NCBI RefSeq assembly: GCF_013314895.1
Contig: NZ_JABTYE010000008.1
Span: forward strand, 1-64,000
From: Cupriavidus gilardii
GTDB taxonomy: Bacteria > Pseudomonadota > Gammaproteobacteria > Burkholderiales > Burkholderiaceae
Reading direction: 5' to 3'
Length of the DNA: 64,000 nt
Positions 7,636 through 17,509 of the stretch are shown piece by piece (the first letter of the stretch is position 1; each line of letters begins with the position of its first letter). Under the pieces are notes generated by a model that made no database searches, was not told the DNA's origin, and was given only the letters and a program-made list of their open reading frames with translations. A program made the translations under genes and the position numbers.

Positions 7636-9631
7636 GTTGTGCAAGCAGGCGGGTGCGTTCTTCCTCGGTGCGGACGACGTGCTCCGCCGGGATGTAGTAG
7701 TCACGCTGGTAGTTGAAGGTGTGGCCGATCGCCACCGCCAGCAAGGCGACGAACGAGACGGCGGCCGGCAGCCACATGTGCCAGATCAGCGCAAAGCCCA
7801 GCACCGTCGACAGGCCGGCGAGGATGATGCCCGCACCGGTGTTCTTCGGCATGTGGATCGGCAGGAAGCCCTTCTGCGGACGCTGGTAGCCGCGGTCCTT
7901 CATCTGCCACCAGGCGTCGTTGTCATGCACCACCGGCGTGAACGCGAAGTTGTACGCGGGCGGCGGCGACGAGGTCGACCATTCCAGCGTGCGGCCATCC
8001 CACGGATCGCCGGTCACGTCGCGCAGCTGCGCGCGGCGCTTGAAGCTGACCACCAGCTGGATCAGGAAGGCGGCGATGCCGATCGCGATCAGGAACGCAC
8101 CGACGGCGGCGACCTGGAACCAGATCTGCAGCGACGGATCGGTGAAGTGGCTGACGCGGCGGGTCACGCCCATCAGGCCCAGCACGTACAGCGGCATGAA
8201 CGCGGCATAGAAACCGACCAGCCAGAACCAGAACGAGACCTTGCCCCAGAACTCGTCGAGCTTGAAGCCGAACGCCTTCGGGAACCAGTAGTTGATGCCG
8301 GCGAACAGGCCGAACAGCACGCCACCGATGATCACGTTGTGGAAGTGGGCGATCAGGAACAGGCTGTTATGCAGCACGAAGTCGGCGGGCGGCACGGCGA
8401 GCAGCACGCCGGTCATGCCGCCGATCACGAAGGTCACCATGAAGCCAACCGTCCACAGCATCGGCACTTCGAAGCGGATGCGGCCGCGGTACATCGTGAA
8501 CAGCCAGTTGAAGATCTTCGCCCCGGTCGGGATCGAGATGATCATCGTCGTGATGCCGAAGAACGAGTTGACGCTGGCACCCGAACCCATCGTGAAGAAG
8601 TGGTGCAGCCAGACCAGGTACGACAGCACCGTGATCACGACCGTCGCGTAGACCATCGACGCATAGCCGAACAGGCGCTTGCGGCAGAAGGTCGACACCA
8701 CTTCCGAGAAGATGCCGAACGCCGGCAGGATCAGGATGTACACCTCAGGGTGGCCCCAGATCCAGATCAGGTTCACGTACATCATCGGGTTGCCGCCGAA
8801 GTCGTTCGTGAAGAAGTTGGTGCCGACGTAGCGGTCCAGCGACAGCAGCGCGAGCACGGCCGTCAGCACCGGGAAGGCGGCGACGATCAGCACGTTGGTG
8901 CACAGCGAGGTCCAGGTGAAGACCGGCATCTTCATCATCGTCATGCCCGGGGCGCGCATCTTGACGATGGTCACCAGCAGGTTGACGCCGGAGAGCAGTG
9001 TGCCGATCCCCGCTATCTGCAAGGCCCAGATGTAGTAATCCACCCCCACGTCCGGACTCTGCAGGATGCCCGACAGCGGCGGATAGGCCAGCCAGCCCGT
9101 CTTGGCGAATTCGCCGACGAACAGCGACACCATCACCAGCACGGCGCCGGCGGTGGTCATCCAGAAGCTGAAGTTGTTCAGGAACGGGAAGGCGACGTCG
9201 CGCGCGCCGATCTGCAGCGGCACCACGTAGTTCATCAGGCCCGTTACCAGCGGCATCGCCACGAAGAAGATCATGATCACGCCGTGGGCGGTGAAGATCT
9301 GGTCGTAGTGATGCGGCGGCAGATACCCCATGTTGTCGCCGAAGGCGATCGCCTGCTGCAGACGCATCATGATCGCGTCGGCGAAGCCGCGCAGCAGCAT
9401 CACCAGACCGAGCACGATGTACATGATGCCGATCTTCTTGTGGTCGATGCTGGTGAACCACTCGTGCCACAGGTAGCCCCAGGCGCGGAAGTACGTCAGC
9501 GCGCCCAGGAGCGTCAGGCCGCCGAGCACGACCGCCGCGAAGGTGGCGATCAGGATGGGCTCGTGAAGCGGGATCGCCTCCCAGGAGAGACGGCCGAAAA
9601 TGAGCTTGGTGAGGTCGAAACTGTCAAGCAT
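7628..9631 (-). CDS. cyoB: Cytochrome bo3 ubiquinol oxidase subunit I
   Basis: This 667-residue haem-copper oxidase subunit I is the catalytic core that reduces O2 with ubiquinol electrons and pumps protons. Visible signatures are the quinol-site residues Arg81, Asp85, His108 and Gln111 (LRGFADA and HHYDQ), haem ligand His116 (TAHG), and the HPEVYI motif with the cross-linked His-Tyr pair. The CuB histidines HHFF and the high-spin/low-spin haem pair HFH ([12 protein letters not shown]) are also present. The ATG at 9631 overlaps cyoA by 8 nt; a TTG three codons upstream is less likely. Length matches the enteric enzyme (663 residues). Confidence 0.96.
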   Translation of the reverse strand: MLDSFDLTKLIFGRLSWEAIPLHEPILIATFAAVVLGGLTLLGALTYFRAWGYLWHEWFTSIDHKKIGIMYIVLGLVMLLRGFADAIMMRLQQAIAFGDNMGYLPPHHYDQIFTAHGVIMIFFVAMPLVTGLMNYVVPLQIGARDVAFPFLNNFSFWMTTAGAVLVMVSLFVGEFAKTGWLAYPPLSGILQSPDVGVDYYIWALQIAGIGTLLSGVNLLVTIVKMRAPGMTMMKMPVFTWTSLCTNVLIVAAFPVLTAVLALLSLDRYVGTNFFTNDFGGNPMMYVNLIWIWGHPEVYILILPAFGIFSEVVSTFCRKRLFGYASMVYATVVITVLSYLVWLHHFFTMGSGASVNSFFGITTMIISIPTGAKIFNWLFTMYRGRIRFEVPMLWTVGFMVTFVIGGMTGVLLAVPPADFVLHNSLFLIAHFHNVIIGGVLFGLFAGINYWFPKAFGFKLDEFWGKVSFWFWLVGFYAAFMPLYVLGLMGVTRRVSHFTDPSLQIWFQVAAVGAFLIAIGIAAFLIQLVVSFKRRAQLRDVTGDPWDGRTLEWSTSSPPPAYNFAFTPVVHDNDAWWQMKDRGYQRPQKGFLPIHMPKNTGAGIILAGLSTVLGFALIWHMWLPAAVSFVALLAVAIGHTFNYQRDYYIPAEHVVRTEEERTRLLAQHA

Positions 9632-10781
9632 GCTGGTCAACGCCGGCTACAGCGCGTTGTGTAAGAGGAAGCTGGGGAAGCGTCACGGCGGCGGATTCGC
9701 CGGCCGGCGCAAAAGTGGAGGCCGCCGGGCCGAAGGCACCGGAACCGTCCGGATCGGCGACCGTGCACATGCCGCCGACATAGCTGCGCACCGGCGCATC
9801 CTGCAGGCCCAGGCGGGCGCGGGTGGCCGGGTCGAGCGTGGCGACGTTGAAGGCGCCGGGCTTGCCCTGGCCACCCTGCTCGTCGATCGCCATCATTTCG
9901 TTCATGCACATGCGGTTCGCCTCGACGCAGCGGTTCAGGATCTTGTCGTACAGACCCTTGTCGACGCTGGCGTAGTAGCGCACCGGTTCGCGTTCGCTCG
10001 GCTGTTCCAGCTTCAGATAATCCTCGCGCGTCAGGGTCTGGCCGCTGGCCTTCGCCTTGGCGATCCAGGCATCGAAGCCCTGCTCGTCCAGGCCGTGGAA
10101 CTTGAAGCGCATGCCCGAGAAGCCGGCGCCGCTGTAGTTGGCCGACAGGCCCTCGTACTCGCCCGGCTTGTTGATCACGGCGTGCAGCTTGGTCTCCATG
10201 CCCGGCATGGCGTAGATCTGCCCTGCCAGCGCCGGCACGAAGAACGAGTTCATGACCGTCGACGCGGTGATCTTGAACTGGATCGGACGGTCGACCGGCG
10301 CCGCCATCTCATTGACCGTGGCGATACCGTGCTCCGGATAGAAGAACAGCCACTTCCAGTCGAGCGCCACCACTTCCACCGTCAACGGCTTGACGTTGGT
10401 CGGCAGAGAACGCTTGGCGTCGATCCGCTCCAGCGGCCGGTACGGGTCCAGCGCATGGGTGCTGACCCAGGTAATTGCGCCCAGCGCGATGATGATCAGC
10501 AGCGGCGCCGACCAGATCACCAGTTCCAGCGTCGTGGAATGGTCCCAGTCGGGCGAGTAGGTGGCGTTCTTGTTCGACGCCCGATACCGCCAGGCGAAGA
10601 ACAGCGTCAGCGCGATCACCGGGACGATGATCAGCAGCATCAGCGCCGTGGAGATGTATATTAGGTTACGTTGCTGTACCGCGATGTCACCCGAAGGAGA
10701 CAACAACACAGCATTACAACCTGTCAATAGGGTAATGGCGGGCAGCAAAATCAACCCGCGAATGGTATTAATGAGGGGCAT
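9624..10781 (-). CDS. cyoA: Cytochrome bo3 ubiquinol oxidase subunit II (lipoprotein)
   Basis: From the ATG at 10781 the protein has 385 residues and begins with a lipoprotein signal ending in LLTGC (lipidated Cys22). Two transmembrane helices and a periplasmic cupredoxin domain follow ([32 protein letters not shown]). As in quinol oxidases, the CuA ligands are absent. The C-terminal COX_ARM region is followed by a Cys-containing extension longer than in the enteric 315-residue protein. An upstream in-frame ATG at 10910 would bury the lipoprotein signal 65 residues in, and it lies within a palindrome, so it is disfavoured. It is first gene of the cyo operon. Confidence 0.92.
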   Translation of the reverse strand: MPLINTIRGLILLPAITLLTGCNAVLLSPSGDIAVQQRNLIYISTALMLLIIVPVIALTLFFAWRYRASNKNATYSPDWDHSTTLELVIWSAPLLIIIALGAITWVSTHALDPYRPLERIDAKRSLPTNVKPLTVEVVALDWKWLFFYPEHGIATVNEMAAPVDRPIQFKITASTVMNSFFVPALAGQIYAMPGMETKLHAVINKPGEYEGLSANYSGAGFSGMRFKFHGLDEQGFDAWIAKAKASGQTLTREDYLKLEQPSEREPVRYYASVDKGLYDKILNRCVEANRMCMNEMMAIDEQGGQGKPGAFNVATLDPATRARLGLQDAPVRSYVGGMCTVADPDGSGAFGPAASTFAPAGESAAVTLPQLPLTQRAVAGVDQHA

Positions 10782-10904
10782 TGCCGGCAGAGGAAATAGC
10801 GTAGCCGTCTTGGGGGAGACTGGTACTACGAATGCTTCGGGTGCGACGGACGCAGCTTTTACAACCGAGGCGAAATGTACTCTATTCGGCAAGCGCGGAG
10901 AATT

Positions 10905-10917
10905 GGACATTTTGTCC
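10905..10917. promoter_or_regulatory. Inverted repeat in the cyoA/MFS divergent promoter region
   Basis: GGACA-TTT-TGTCC is a perfect 5-bp inverted repeat flanked by ATT on one side and CAAT on the other. It lies about 120 nt upstream of the cyoA start and about 67 nt upstream of the MFS start. It could be an operator for a redox- or metal-responsive regulator; no specific regulator can be named. Confidence 0.35.
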
Positions 10918-10983
10918 CAATGGTCGCGGCGCCTGGCGGGCGCGTCCGTCCGGCGTAGCGCTATCCTGATTTAGCGAGGAAGC

Positions 10984-12309
10984 ATGTCGAGTATCACGCA
11001 CGATTCGCAAGCGCCTTTCCCTTCACTCGCCGCCAGCGACGACCGACCGCATTCGCCCGTCGCGCCGAGCGAGATCGCCACCGGCGTCGTCATCGGCCGG
11101 GCCTCCGAGTACTTCGACTTCTTCGTCTACGGCATCGCGTCGGTGCTGGTCTTCCCGGCGGTGTTCTTCCCGTTCGCCGGGCGGCTGGAAGGGACGCTCT
11201 ACGCCTTCACCATCTTTGCGTTCGCCTTTATCGGGCGCCCGCTGGGCACCGCGCTGTTCATGGCGATCCAGCGGCGCTGGGGCCGCGGCGTCAAGCTGAC
11301 CGCCGCGCTGTTCCTGCTCGGTTGTTCGACGGTCGGCATCGCCTTCCTGCCCGGCTATGCCTCGCTGGGCCAGAACGCCATCGTGATGCTGGCGGTGTTC
11401 CGCTTCCTGCAAGGGGTGGCCTTCGGCGGCTCCTGGGACGGCCTGCCCTCCCTGCTGGCGCTGAACGCGCCGCCCGACCGGCGCGGCTGGTACGCGATGC
11501 TGGGGCAGCTCGGTGCGCCGATCGGCTTCCTGGTGGCCAGCGGCCTGTTCCTGTACCTGCACGCCAACCTGGCGGCGGACGACTTCCTCAATTGGGGCTG
11601 GCGCTATCCGTTCTACGTGGCCTTCGCCATCAACGTGGTCGCGCTGTTCGCCCGGCTGCGCCTGGTGGTGACCGAGGAATACACCCGGCTGCTGGAGGAA
11701 GGCGAGCTGGAGCCGATCAGCACCCGCGAAATGGTGGGCGGCCAGGGCTACAACATTTTCATCGGCGCCTTCGCCTCGCTGGCCAGCTACGCGCTGTTCC
11801 ACCTGGTGACGGTGTTCCCGCTGTCCTGGCTGGCGCTGCAGGCGACCCAAAGCGTCAACAGCGTGCTGAAGGTGCAGATCGCCGGCGCGCTGGTCGGCAT
11901 CGTCGGCACCATCCTGTCCGGCTGGATCGCCGACCGCATCGGCCGGCGCACCACGCTGGGCCTGCTGGCGACGCTGATCGGCGTGTTCAGCCTGTTCACG
12001 CCGATGCTGCTCGGCGGCGAGGAGGCAGGGCAGGACCTGTTCATCCTGATCGGCTTCCTGCTGCTGGGCCTGTCGTATGGCCAGGCCTCCGGCACCGTGA
12101 CCTCGAACTTCGAACGGCGCTTCCGCTATACCGGCGCGGCGCTGACCTCGGACTTCGCCTGGCTGTTCGGCGCCGCCTTCGCGCCGCTGGTCGCCCTCGG
12201 CCTGTCGGTCAAGTTCGGCCTGGTCGCGGTCAGCATCTATCTGCTGTCGGGTGTCGCGTGCACGATGCTGGCGCTGCGCATCAACCGCGCGCTGGAAACG
12301 CGCGACTGA
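10984..12309 (+). CDS. MFS transporter, metabolite:H+ symporter-like
   Basis: This 441-residue protein has twelve predicted transmembrane helices. The family signatures include GRASEYFDFFVYG in helix 1, FIGRPLGTALFM near helix 2, and the central-loop repeat motif GWIADRIGRRTTLG. The layout resembles the sugar/metabolite:H+ symporter branch. The ATG has a GCGAGGA SD sequence. It is transcribed away from cyoA across about 200 bp of shared promoter sequence. The substrate cannot be predicted; conservation of this gene beside cyo in related bacteria would suggest a respiratory link. Confidence 0.8.
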   Translation: MSSITHDSQAPFPSLAASDDRPHSPVAPSEIATGVVIGRASEYFDFFVYGIASVLVFPAVFFPFAGRLEGTLYAFTIFAFAFIGRPLGTALFMAIQRRWGRGVKLTAALFLLGCSTVGIAFLPGYASLGQNAIVMLAVFRFLQGVAFGGSWDGLPSLLALNAPPDRRGWYAMLGQLGAPIGFLVASGLFLYLHANLAADDFLNWGWRYPFYVAFAINVVALFARLRLVVTEEYTRLLEEGELEPISTREMVGGQGYNIFIGAFASLASYALFHLVTVFPLSWLALQATQSVNSVLKVQIAGALVGIVGTILSGWIADRIGRRTTLGLLATLIGVFSLFTPMLLGGEEAGQDLFILIGFLLLGLSYGQASGTVTSNFERRFRYTGAALTSDFAWLFGAAFAPLVALGLSVKFGLVAVSIYLLSGVACTMLALRINRALETRD

Positions 12310-12552
12310 CGACTCGCCACTGACGACTCGCCACTGAGGCCGGCGCGGCGGCTCCCCGCCGCCGCGCTCACCTTCCCAGCCCCTTTGCGGCCTGCCCGCC
12401 GTGTCGGGGCGCCACAGTCCCCTGCCCCGGCGCTCGCCTCTGGCTCTATATATATAGCGGTGGGGCTGCTGAGCCGCCCTTCCGGGGCGCCGGCATTGGC
12501 AAACGCCTTGTCCGCCAGCACAATCTCCCTGTCGCCACTCTCGCTTCACACC

Positions 12553-15120
12553 ATGCCACTCCTGGCAGAACATCACGACTGTTCCGGCTGGCACGGCGAA
12601 ATGGCCCAGCGCATCGGCGCGTTCGACTGGTCCACCACCGAGCTTGGTCCGATCGACAGCTGGAAGCCCAGCCTGTGCGCCGCGGTCCGGCTTCTGCTTG
12701 CCTCGCCGGTGCCGATGGTGATGTTGTGGGGCCAACAGGGCTACATGATCTACAACGATGCCTACGCCGTGTTCGCGGGCGGCCGGCATCCGTATCTGCT
12801 CGGCTGCCCGGTCGAGCTGGGCTGGCCCGAGGTGGCCGACTTCAACCGACACGTGATGCAGACATGCCTGGCCGGCGGCACGCTGTCCTTCCGCGACAAG
12901 GAACTGGTGCTGCTGCGCAACGGACGTCCCGAGGACGTCTGGATGGATCTCTATTACAGCCCGGTGGCCAATGACGACGGCGTCCCGGCCGGCGTGCTCG
13001 CGGTGGTGGTCGAAACCACCGAGCGCGTGCTGACCGAGCGCTGGCGGCAGGAAGCCGAGAGCGCGTTGCAGCAGGCCAACGAACGGCTGCAACTGGCGCT
13101 CAACACCGGCGCGGTGCTGGGCACCTGGGTCTGGGACATCGCCTCGGACACCTTGACCGGTGACGAACGCTTCGCACGGACCTTCTCGGTCGGGCTGGCG
13201 CAGGCGGTGCAGGGCGTGCCCCGCGAAATCATCAACGCCGTGATCCACCCCGACGACATCGCGGAGCTCGCCCGCCTGACCGACGAGGCGATCCGCACCG
13301 GCGCGCCGTTCCGCGCCGAATACCGGATCCGGCGCGCGCACGACAGCTATCTGTGGGTCCAGGCCAACGGCCAGTGCGAGTTCGACTCGCATGGCGAGCC
13401 TTACCGCTTCCCGGGCGTGCTGATCGACATCGACGAGCGCAAGCTGGCCGAGCAGGCGCTGCGACAGCTGACCGAGACGCTGGAAAAACGCATCGCCGAC
13501 GCGATCGCGGCGCGCGCGCTGGCCGAGGGCCAGTTGCGCCAGGCGCAAAAGATGGAGGCGATCGGCAACCTGACCGGCGGCATCGCCCACGACTTCAACA
13601 ACGTGCTGCAGGTCATCAGCGGCAATCTGCAGATGCTCGCCGCCGAAGCCGGCGACAACCCGATCGCGCAGGGCCGCATCGCGACCGCCGCCAACGCGGT
13701 GCGCCGCGGCGCCAAGCTGGCCTCCCATCTGCTGGCCTTTGCGCGCCGCCAGCCGTTGTCGCCGGCAGTGATCAACCCCGGCCGACTGATCGGCGGCATG
13801 GCGGAGATCCTGCATCGCGCGCTGGGCGAGGCGATCAAGGTCGAAACCCGGACGCCCGACGACCTGTGGAACGTCAAGGCCGACCGCAACCAGCTCGAGA
13901 ACGCGCTGCTGAACCTCGCCATCAACGGCCGCGACGCGATGCGCGGCGGCGGCACGCTGACCATCTCGGCCGCCAATATCGTGCTCGATGGCGTGCCCTC
14001 ACCCGACGCCGGCGCCGACACCTGGACCGCCAACGCGCCGGAACGGCCGGACGGCGACTACGTGGTCTTCCGCGTGTCCGACACCGGCACCGGCATGACG
14101 GCCGACGTGCTGGAACACGCCTTCGAACCGTTCTTCACCACCAAGGCGGACGGCCACGGCACCGGCCTGGGCCTGAGCATGGTGTTCGGCTTCGTCAAGC
14201 AGAGCGGCGGCCATATCGCGATCCAGAGCACGGTCGGCCGCGGCACCACCGTGCAGATGTTCTTTCCGCGCTGCCTCGAAGCCGAGACGCCCGAGGCCGC
14301 CGAACAGGAACCCGCGCCGGTGGGCGGTGGAGAGACGATCCTGGTGGTCGAGGACGATCCCGATGTGCGCATCACCGCCGTCGAGATGCTGGCCCAGCTG
14401 GGCTATCGCGTGCGCATCGCCCCCAATGGCGACGCCGCCTGGTCGCTGATCGACAGCGGCATCGGCATCGACCTGCTGTTTACCGACGTGATCATGCCCG
14501 GCACGATCAAGGGCGGCGAACTGGCGCGCCGCGCCGCGCAGCGCCGGCCGCCGATTCCGGTGCTGTTCGCCTCCGGTTATACGCGCGACGAGATCTTCCA
14601 CCTCGGCAAGCTCGACCACGGCGTGACGCTGCTGAACAAACCCTATCGGCGCGACGATCTGGCCCGGGCGGTGCGGGCCGTGCTGGACGCGCATCGCCGC
14701 AACAGCGGTCCGTCGCCGGTCCAGCTCTCCCCGTCCGCGCGGGATGGCGTGGCCGCTGCCGTCCTGCTGGTCGAGGACGACGTGCCGTCGCGCGAGGCGA
14801 TGCAGGAAGTCCTGCAAGGTTTCGGTCTCGATTGCGCCGCGGCGGGCTCGGCGGAAGAAGCGCTGCAGCTGGCGGGCGCGCGGCGCTTCGATGTGCTGCT
14901 GACCGATATCACGCTGCCCGGCATGGCCGGCGACGCGCTGGCGGTGGCGCTGCGCGCCCAGCAACCGCATATCGACGTGGTGCTGATGACCGGCTATGGC
15001 GCCGGTGCCGACCTGCAGGAGCCGATCGCCGGCGCCCGCGTGCTGGGCAAGCCGATCGATTTGTCGACGCTGCGGCGCGAACTCGGTCCGTGGATGGGCG
15101 ATATCGAAGCGGTGCAGTAA
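12553..15120 (+). CDS. PAS-containing hybrid sensor histidine kinase with two receiver domains
   Basis: An 855-residue soluble kinase with no transmembrane helix. An N-terminal PAS-like domain (WGQQGYMIYNDAYA) and a second PAS with its PAC segment (IHPDDIAELARL; GVLIDIDERK) precede a coiled linker. A DHp domain follows with phospho-acceptor His346 (GGIAHDFNNVLQ), then HATPase boxes (GTGLGLSMVFGFV). Two receiver domains come last, with phospho-acceptors Asp645 (LFTDVIMPG) and Asp785 (LLTDITLPG). It probably senses a cytoplasmic or diffusible cue. The ATG at 12553 is chosen because the upstream in-frame extension has no convincing start or SD. The AT-rich stretch TATATATA near 12450 could hold its -10 region. 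No partner regulator is adjacent. Confidence 0.86.
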   Translation: MPLLAEHHDCSGWHGEMAQRIGAFDWSTTELGPIDSWKPSLCAAVRLLLASPVPMVMLWGQQGYMIYNDAYAVFAGGRHPYLLGCPVELGWPEVADFNRHVMQTCLAGGTLSFRDKELVLLRNGRPEDVWMDLYYSPVANDDGVPAGVLAVVVETTERVLTERWRQEAESALQQANERLQLALNTGAVLGTWVWDIASDTLTGDERFARTFSVGLAQAVQGVPREIINAVIHPDDIAELARLTDEAIRTGAPFRAEYRIRRAHDSYLWVQANGQCEFDSHGEPYRFPGVLIDIDERKLAEQALRQLTETLEKRIADAIAARALAEGQLRQAQKMEAIGNLTGGIAHDFNNVLQVISGNLQMLAAEAGDNPIAQGRIATAANAVRRGAKLASHLLAFARRQPLSPAVINPGRLIGGMAEILHRALGEAIKVETRTPDDLWNVKADRNQLENALLNLAINGRDAMRGGGTLTISAANIVLDGVPSPDAGADTWTANAPERPDGDYVVFRVSDTGTGMTADVLEHAFEPFFTTKADGHGTGLGLSMVFGFVKQSGGHIAIQSTVGRGTTVQMFFPRCLEAETPEAAEQEPAPVGGGETILVVEDDPDVRITAVEMLAQLGYRVRIAPNGDAAWSLIDSGIGIDLLFTDVIMPGTIKGGELARRAAQRRPPIPVLFASGYTRDEIFHLGKLDHGVTLLNKPYRRDDLARAVRAVLDAHRRNSGPSPVQLSPSARDGVAAAVLLVEDDVPSREAMQEVLQGFGLDCAAAGSAEEALQLAGARRFDVLLTDITLPGMAGDALAVALRAQQPHIDVVLMTGYGAGADLQEPIAGARVLGKPIDLSTLRRELGPWMGDIEAVQ

Positions 15121-15151
15121 GCCGGCGCAGCCGCCGGCATCCTGCCGCGAC

Positions 15152-15400
15152 CTAGCGCGGCGGCGGCCGCCGCTTGTACCAGGCATAGCCTGGCTCGACA
15201 TCGGCCGCCCCTGGATGCCCGACGCTATACGGATTCTCCGACACCATCGTCACGAACCCGACCGGCTCCCCGGCGCGCTGCCGCGCCCGCAGCGCCTCGC
15301 AACGCGCCAGCACGGCGGCCAGCTGATCGGAGCCGTAGTCCTCGGCATGCGCGGTAGGCGCGCCGTCGGGGTCGTAGGTGGTCCAATAGACTTTGTACAT
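15152..15400 (-). CDS. Small conserved-looking hypothetical protein
   Basis: An 82-residue protein beginning MYKVYWTTYD and containing GFVTMVSENPYSVGHPG, with a Pro/Arg tail. The start has a weak GCGAGAG SD sequence. Short proteins of this general look (a YKVYW opening and an FVTMVSENP core) are, to my recollection, widespread in Burkholderiales; no function is known to me. It is convergent with the hybrid kinase (31 nt between stops). It has no signal peptide or membrane segment. Confidence 0.6.
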   Translation of the reverse strand: MYKVYWTTYDPDGAPTAHAEDYGSDQLAAVLARCEALRARQRAGEPVGFVTMVSENPYSVGHPGAADVEPGYAWYKRRPPPR

Positions 15401-15743
15401 ACGGCTCTCGCAATGGCATCGTCGCGGCACCCTGCCGGCTCGCCAGCCGACACACATCCAAAATCTTCGGCGCCGGTGGGTGCGTTGTCATGCTGCGACG
15501 CGGCGCGGTCCAATGGCGGCGACCGTCCCATCGAGACAACGCACGGCGCGCGTTCGGTTTCGGCTTCGAGCCGAAGACAGCCTGACATTGCCGATCGAAT
15601 GCCTTCCTCCCACCAGTGCTTCTTTCTGACAGCTAGCGTTCGAGTACATCGGCTGGCACGACAGCATTCGCGATCGCGCGGCTCGAGGCCCGGTCCATTA
15701 ACCTCGTCAATTGTGAACGACTGCAAAGAGTGCGCTTTGAGTC
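15401..15743. other. Intergenic region with no supported gene
   Basis: Between the small hypothetical gene and the aquaporin promoter I see no coding frame with a start, SD sequence and plausible composition. The region presumably holds the small gene's promoter, which I could not identify. Confidence 0.5.
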
Positions 15744-15772
15744 ATGACATTGCCGTAAGCGGCACCTAGAAT
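15744..15772 (+). promoter_or_regulatory. Sigma70-type promoter for aqpZ
   Basis: ATGACA (15744-15749), a 17-bp spacer and TAGAAT (15767-15772) match the -35 and -10 consensus hexamers at five of six positions each. Transcription would begin near 15779, giving a leader of about 75 nt before the aqpZ ATG. Confidence 0.65.
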
Positions 15773-15852
15773 CCACCCGCACGCTGCGACCTATCGGACG
15801 TCGCCCCCGCGTGTCCGTGCGGCGCGCCACATTCAAATCGGGAGAAGGATCC

Positions 15853-16551
15853 ATGCACTTCAAGCGCCCCCTTGCCGAGGCCTTCGGCACGTTCTGGCTC
15901 GTATTCGGCGGCTGCGGCTCGGCCGTTCTGGCGGCCGCCTTTCCGCACCTGGGCATCGGCTTTGCCGGCGTCTCGCTGGCCTTCGGCCTGACCGTGCTGA
16001 CCATGGCCTATGCGGTGGGTCCGGTGTCGGGCTGCCACCTGAATCCGGCCGTGACGGTCGGCCTGGCGACCGCGGGCCGCTTCCCGTGGAAGGAAGCGCC
16101 GGTCTATATCGTGGCGCAGGTGATCGGCGGCGCGCTCGCCGCGCTGGTGCTGCTGCAGCTGATGGACGCCAAGCCCGGCTTTGACGTCACCGTCAGCGGC
16201 CTGGCCGCCAACGGCTTCGACGCCGGCTCGCCGTCGGGCTTCGGCATGATGCCGGTGTTCGCCACCGAGGTGCTGGCCACCTTCTTCTTCGTGCTGATCA
16301 TCCTGGGCGCGACGTCGCAACGCGCGCACGGCGCGCTGGCCCCGCTTGCCATCGGCCTGTGCCTGACGCTGATCCACCTGGTGACGATCCCGGTGTCGAA
16401 CACCTCGGTCAACCCGGCCCGCTCGACCGGCCCCGCGCTGATGGTGGGCGGCATGGCCATGCATCAGCTGTGGCTGTTCTGGGTGGCGCCGATCGTCGGG
16501 GCGATCGCCGCCGGCGTGGTCGGCCGCGTGCTGTACAGCGACGACGAATAA
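15853..16551 (+). CDS. aqpZ: Aquaporin Z
   Basis: A 232-residue MIP-family channel with six transmembrane helices and two half-helices. The two NPA boxes are present ([10 protein letters not shown] and [10 protein letters not shown]), and the second has the Arg that follows NPA in water-selective channels. It opens with [21 protein letters not shown], typical of AqpZ. The ATG at 15853 has a strong GGAGAAGGA SD, and an upstream in-frame start is not needed. It should mediate rapid osmotic water flow across the inner membrane. It is monocistronic and convergent with the glutathione transferase gene. Confidence 0.95.
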   Translation: MHFKRPLAEAFGTFWLVFGGCGSAVLAAAFPHLGIGFAGVSLAFGLTVLTMAYAVGPVSGCHLNPAVTVGLATAGRFPWKEAPVYIVAQVIGGALAALVLLQLMDAKPGFDVTVSGLAANGFDAGSPSGFGMMPVFATEVLATFFFVLIILGATSQRAHGALAPLAIGLCLTLIHLVTIPVSNTSVNPARSTGPALMVGGMAMHQLWLFWVAPIVGAIAAGVVGRVLYSDDE

Positions 16552-16555
16552 GCGA

Positions 16556-16610
16556 CAGGGGTAACGACAGAGATAGCGACTGAGATAGCGACAGAGACAG
16601 CAACAGCGAT
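16556..16610. repeat. Degenerate short tandem repeat downstream of aqpZ
   Basis: About five imperfect copies of a 10-12-nt unit of the type GATAGCGACAGA follow the aqpZ stop, between it and the convergent glutathione transferase gene. Confidence 0.6.
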
Positions 16611-16646
16611 GGCCCGGCGCCATATGCCGCCGGGCCCTTCACCGCT

Positions 16647-17372
16647 TCAGGCTGCCAGGCGCTGCTCGCGCTTGGCGACGATTTCCGCCCAGGCCTGCTC
16701 CAGGTCGACGTGACCGACGAAGCCGCCGGCCGACTTCACTTCCCCTTCCGCCTCGATCCCATGCGCGAAGCGCACCGCCGGATCGTCCTGCAGTTGCCGA
16801 TAGAGCCGGTCCAGGTTCGGATAGTCGGCACGGTTCACCACCCCGTGATAGTCGGTCCAGCGCGCAATGCCGGCGAAGTAGGCATCGGCCACCGTGCGCC
16901 GATCGCCCAGCAGCCACGGACGATCGCCCAGCATCGCGTCCAGCTGCGCATGCGCCTTCTTCACCTTGGCCGTGCCGTATTCACGCAGCACCGCCTTGGT
17001 GGTGTCGTCGCTGGCGTGTTCATACAGATGCCACAGCGGCACGAAGGCGTTGAAGAACGTCGTGTTCAGGTAAGCCAGCATCTGGTTGAGCCGGTCGAAT
17101 TCCGGCGTACCCTGGGCAAAGCCGATCGACGCCTCGATGCCGCGTGCGCCGATCCAGTTCATGATGGCCATGCTTTCCGTCACGATCGCGCCGGTATCGG
17201 TGGCCAACGCCGGGGTTTCGCCCACCGGGTTGATGCGACGGAAGGCTTCGCTGGTGACAACCTCGGGCATCTCGATCCGGCTCAGCCGATACGGCTGGCC
17301 GAGCCATTCGAGCGCCACGATGGAACCGAACGAGCAGCCCGACGGGACGCCATAGAACAGGATGGGGGTCAT
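16647..17372 (-). CDS. Glutathione S-transferase family protein
   Basis: A 241-residue protein with a thioredoxin-fold N-domain followed by an all-helical C-domain. The N-domain starts MTPILFYGVPSGCSFGS and has NPVGETPAL with the cis-Pro and the glutathione-binding TES. The likely catalytic residue is Ser or Cys in PSGCS. The ATG has a GGAGAA SD sequence. It is divergent from a LysR regulator across 137 bp. Such pairs often detoxify electrophiles or respond to xenobiotics, but the substrate is unknown. Confidence 0.87.
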   Translation of the reverse strand: MTPILFYGVPSGCSFGSIVALEWLGQPYRLSRIEMPEVVTSEAFRRINPVGETPALATDTGAIVTESMAIMNWIGARGIEASIGFAQGTPEFDRLNQMLAYLNTTFFNAFVPLWHLYEHASDDTTKAVLREYGTAKVKKAHAQLDAMLGDRPWLLGDRRTVADAYFAGIARWTDYHGVVNRADYPNLDRLYRQLQDDPAVRFAHGIEAEGEVKSAGGFVGHVDLEQAWAEIVAKREQRLAA

Positions 17373-17467
17373 TGTTTTCTCCGATCAAAGGGCCCGAACG
17401 CCGGGCCGACGGAGAGACTATAGATTTGTAGACATTGGAGCGGTAGTCGGTAAAAATTCAACGCAAC

Positions 17468-17483
17468 GTCCATATTCATGGAC
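17468..17483. promoter_or_regulatory. Candidate LysR-type operator
   Basis: GTCCAT-ATTC-ATGGAC is a perfect 6-bp inverted repeat with a 4-nt spacer between the divergent GST and LysR genes, 27 nt upstream of the lysR ATG. The position fits an autoregulatory LysR-type binding site. Confidence 0.5.
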
Positions 17484-17509
17484 TTTGATATGAGTTGCCC
17501 CCGACTTCG

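Noticed and set aside
7571..9664. Long plus-strand open frame (about 697 codons) opposite cyoB
   Set aside because: It is rich in Arg, His, Gln and Asp, mirrors the codon pattern of cyoB and shows no domain. It is a GC-bias shadow of a certain gene.
10782..10910. Longer cyoA from ATG 10910
   Set aside because: It would place the lipoprotein signal and lipobox cysteine 65 residues into the protein, and its ATG lies inside an inverted repeat.
12440..12470. AT-rich TATATATA stretch as an operator of the 16-bp family
   Set aside because: It lacks the GTTYY and RAAC flanks of the real sites and is more plausibly a -10 region or chance.
11023..13815. 930-codon minus-strand open frame opposite the MFS gene and kinase
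   Set aside because: It spans the intergenic gap and two plus-strand genes without any recognisable domain or SD-supported start.
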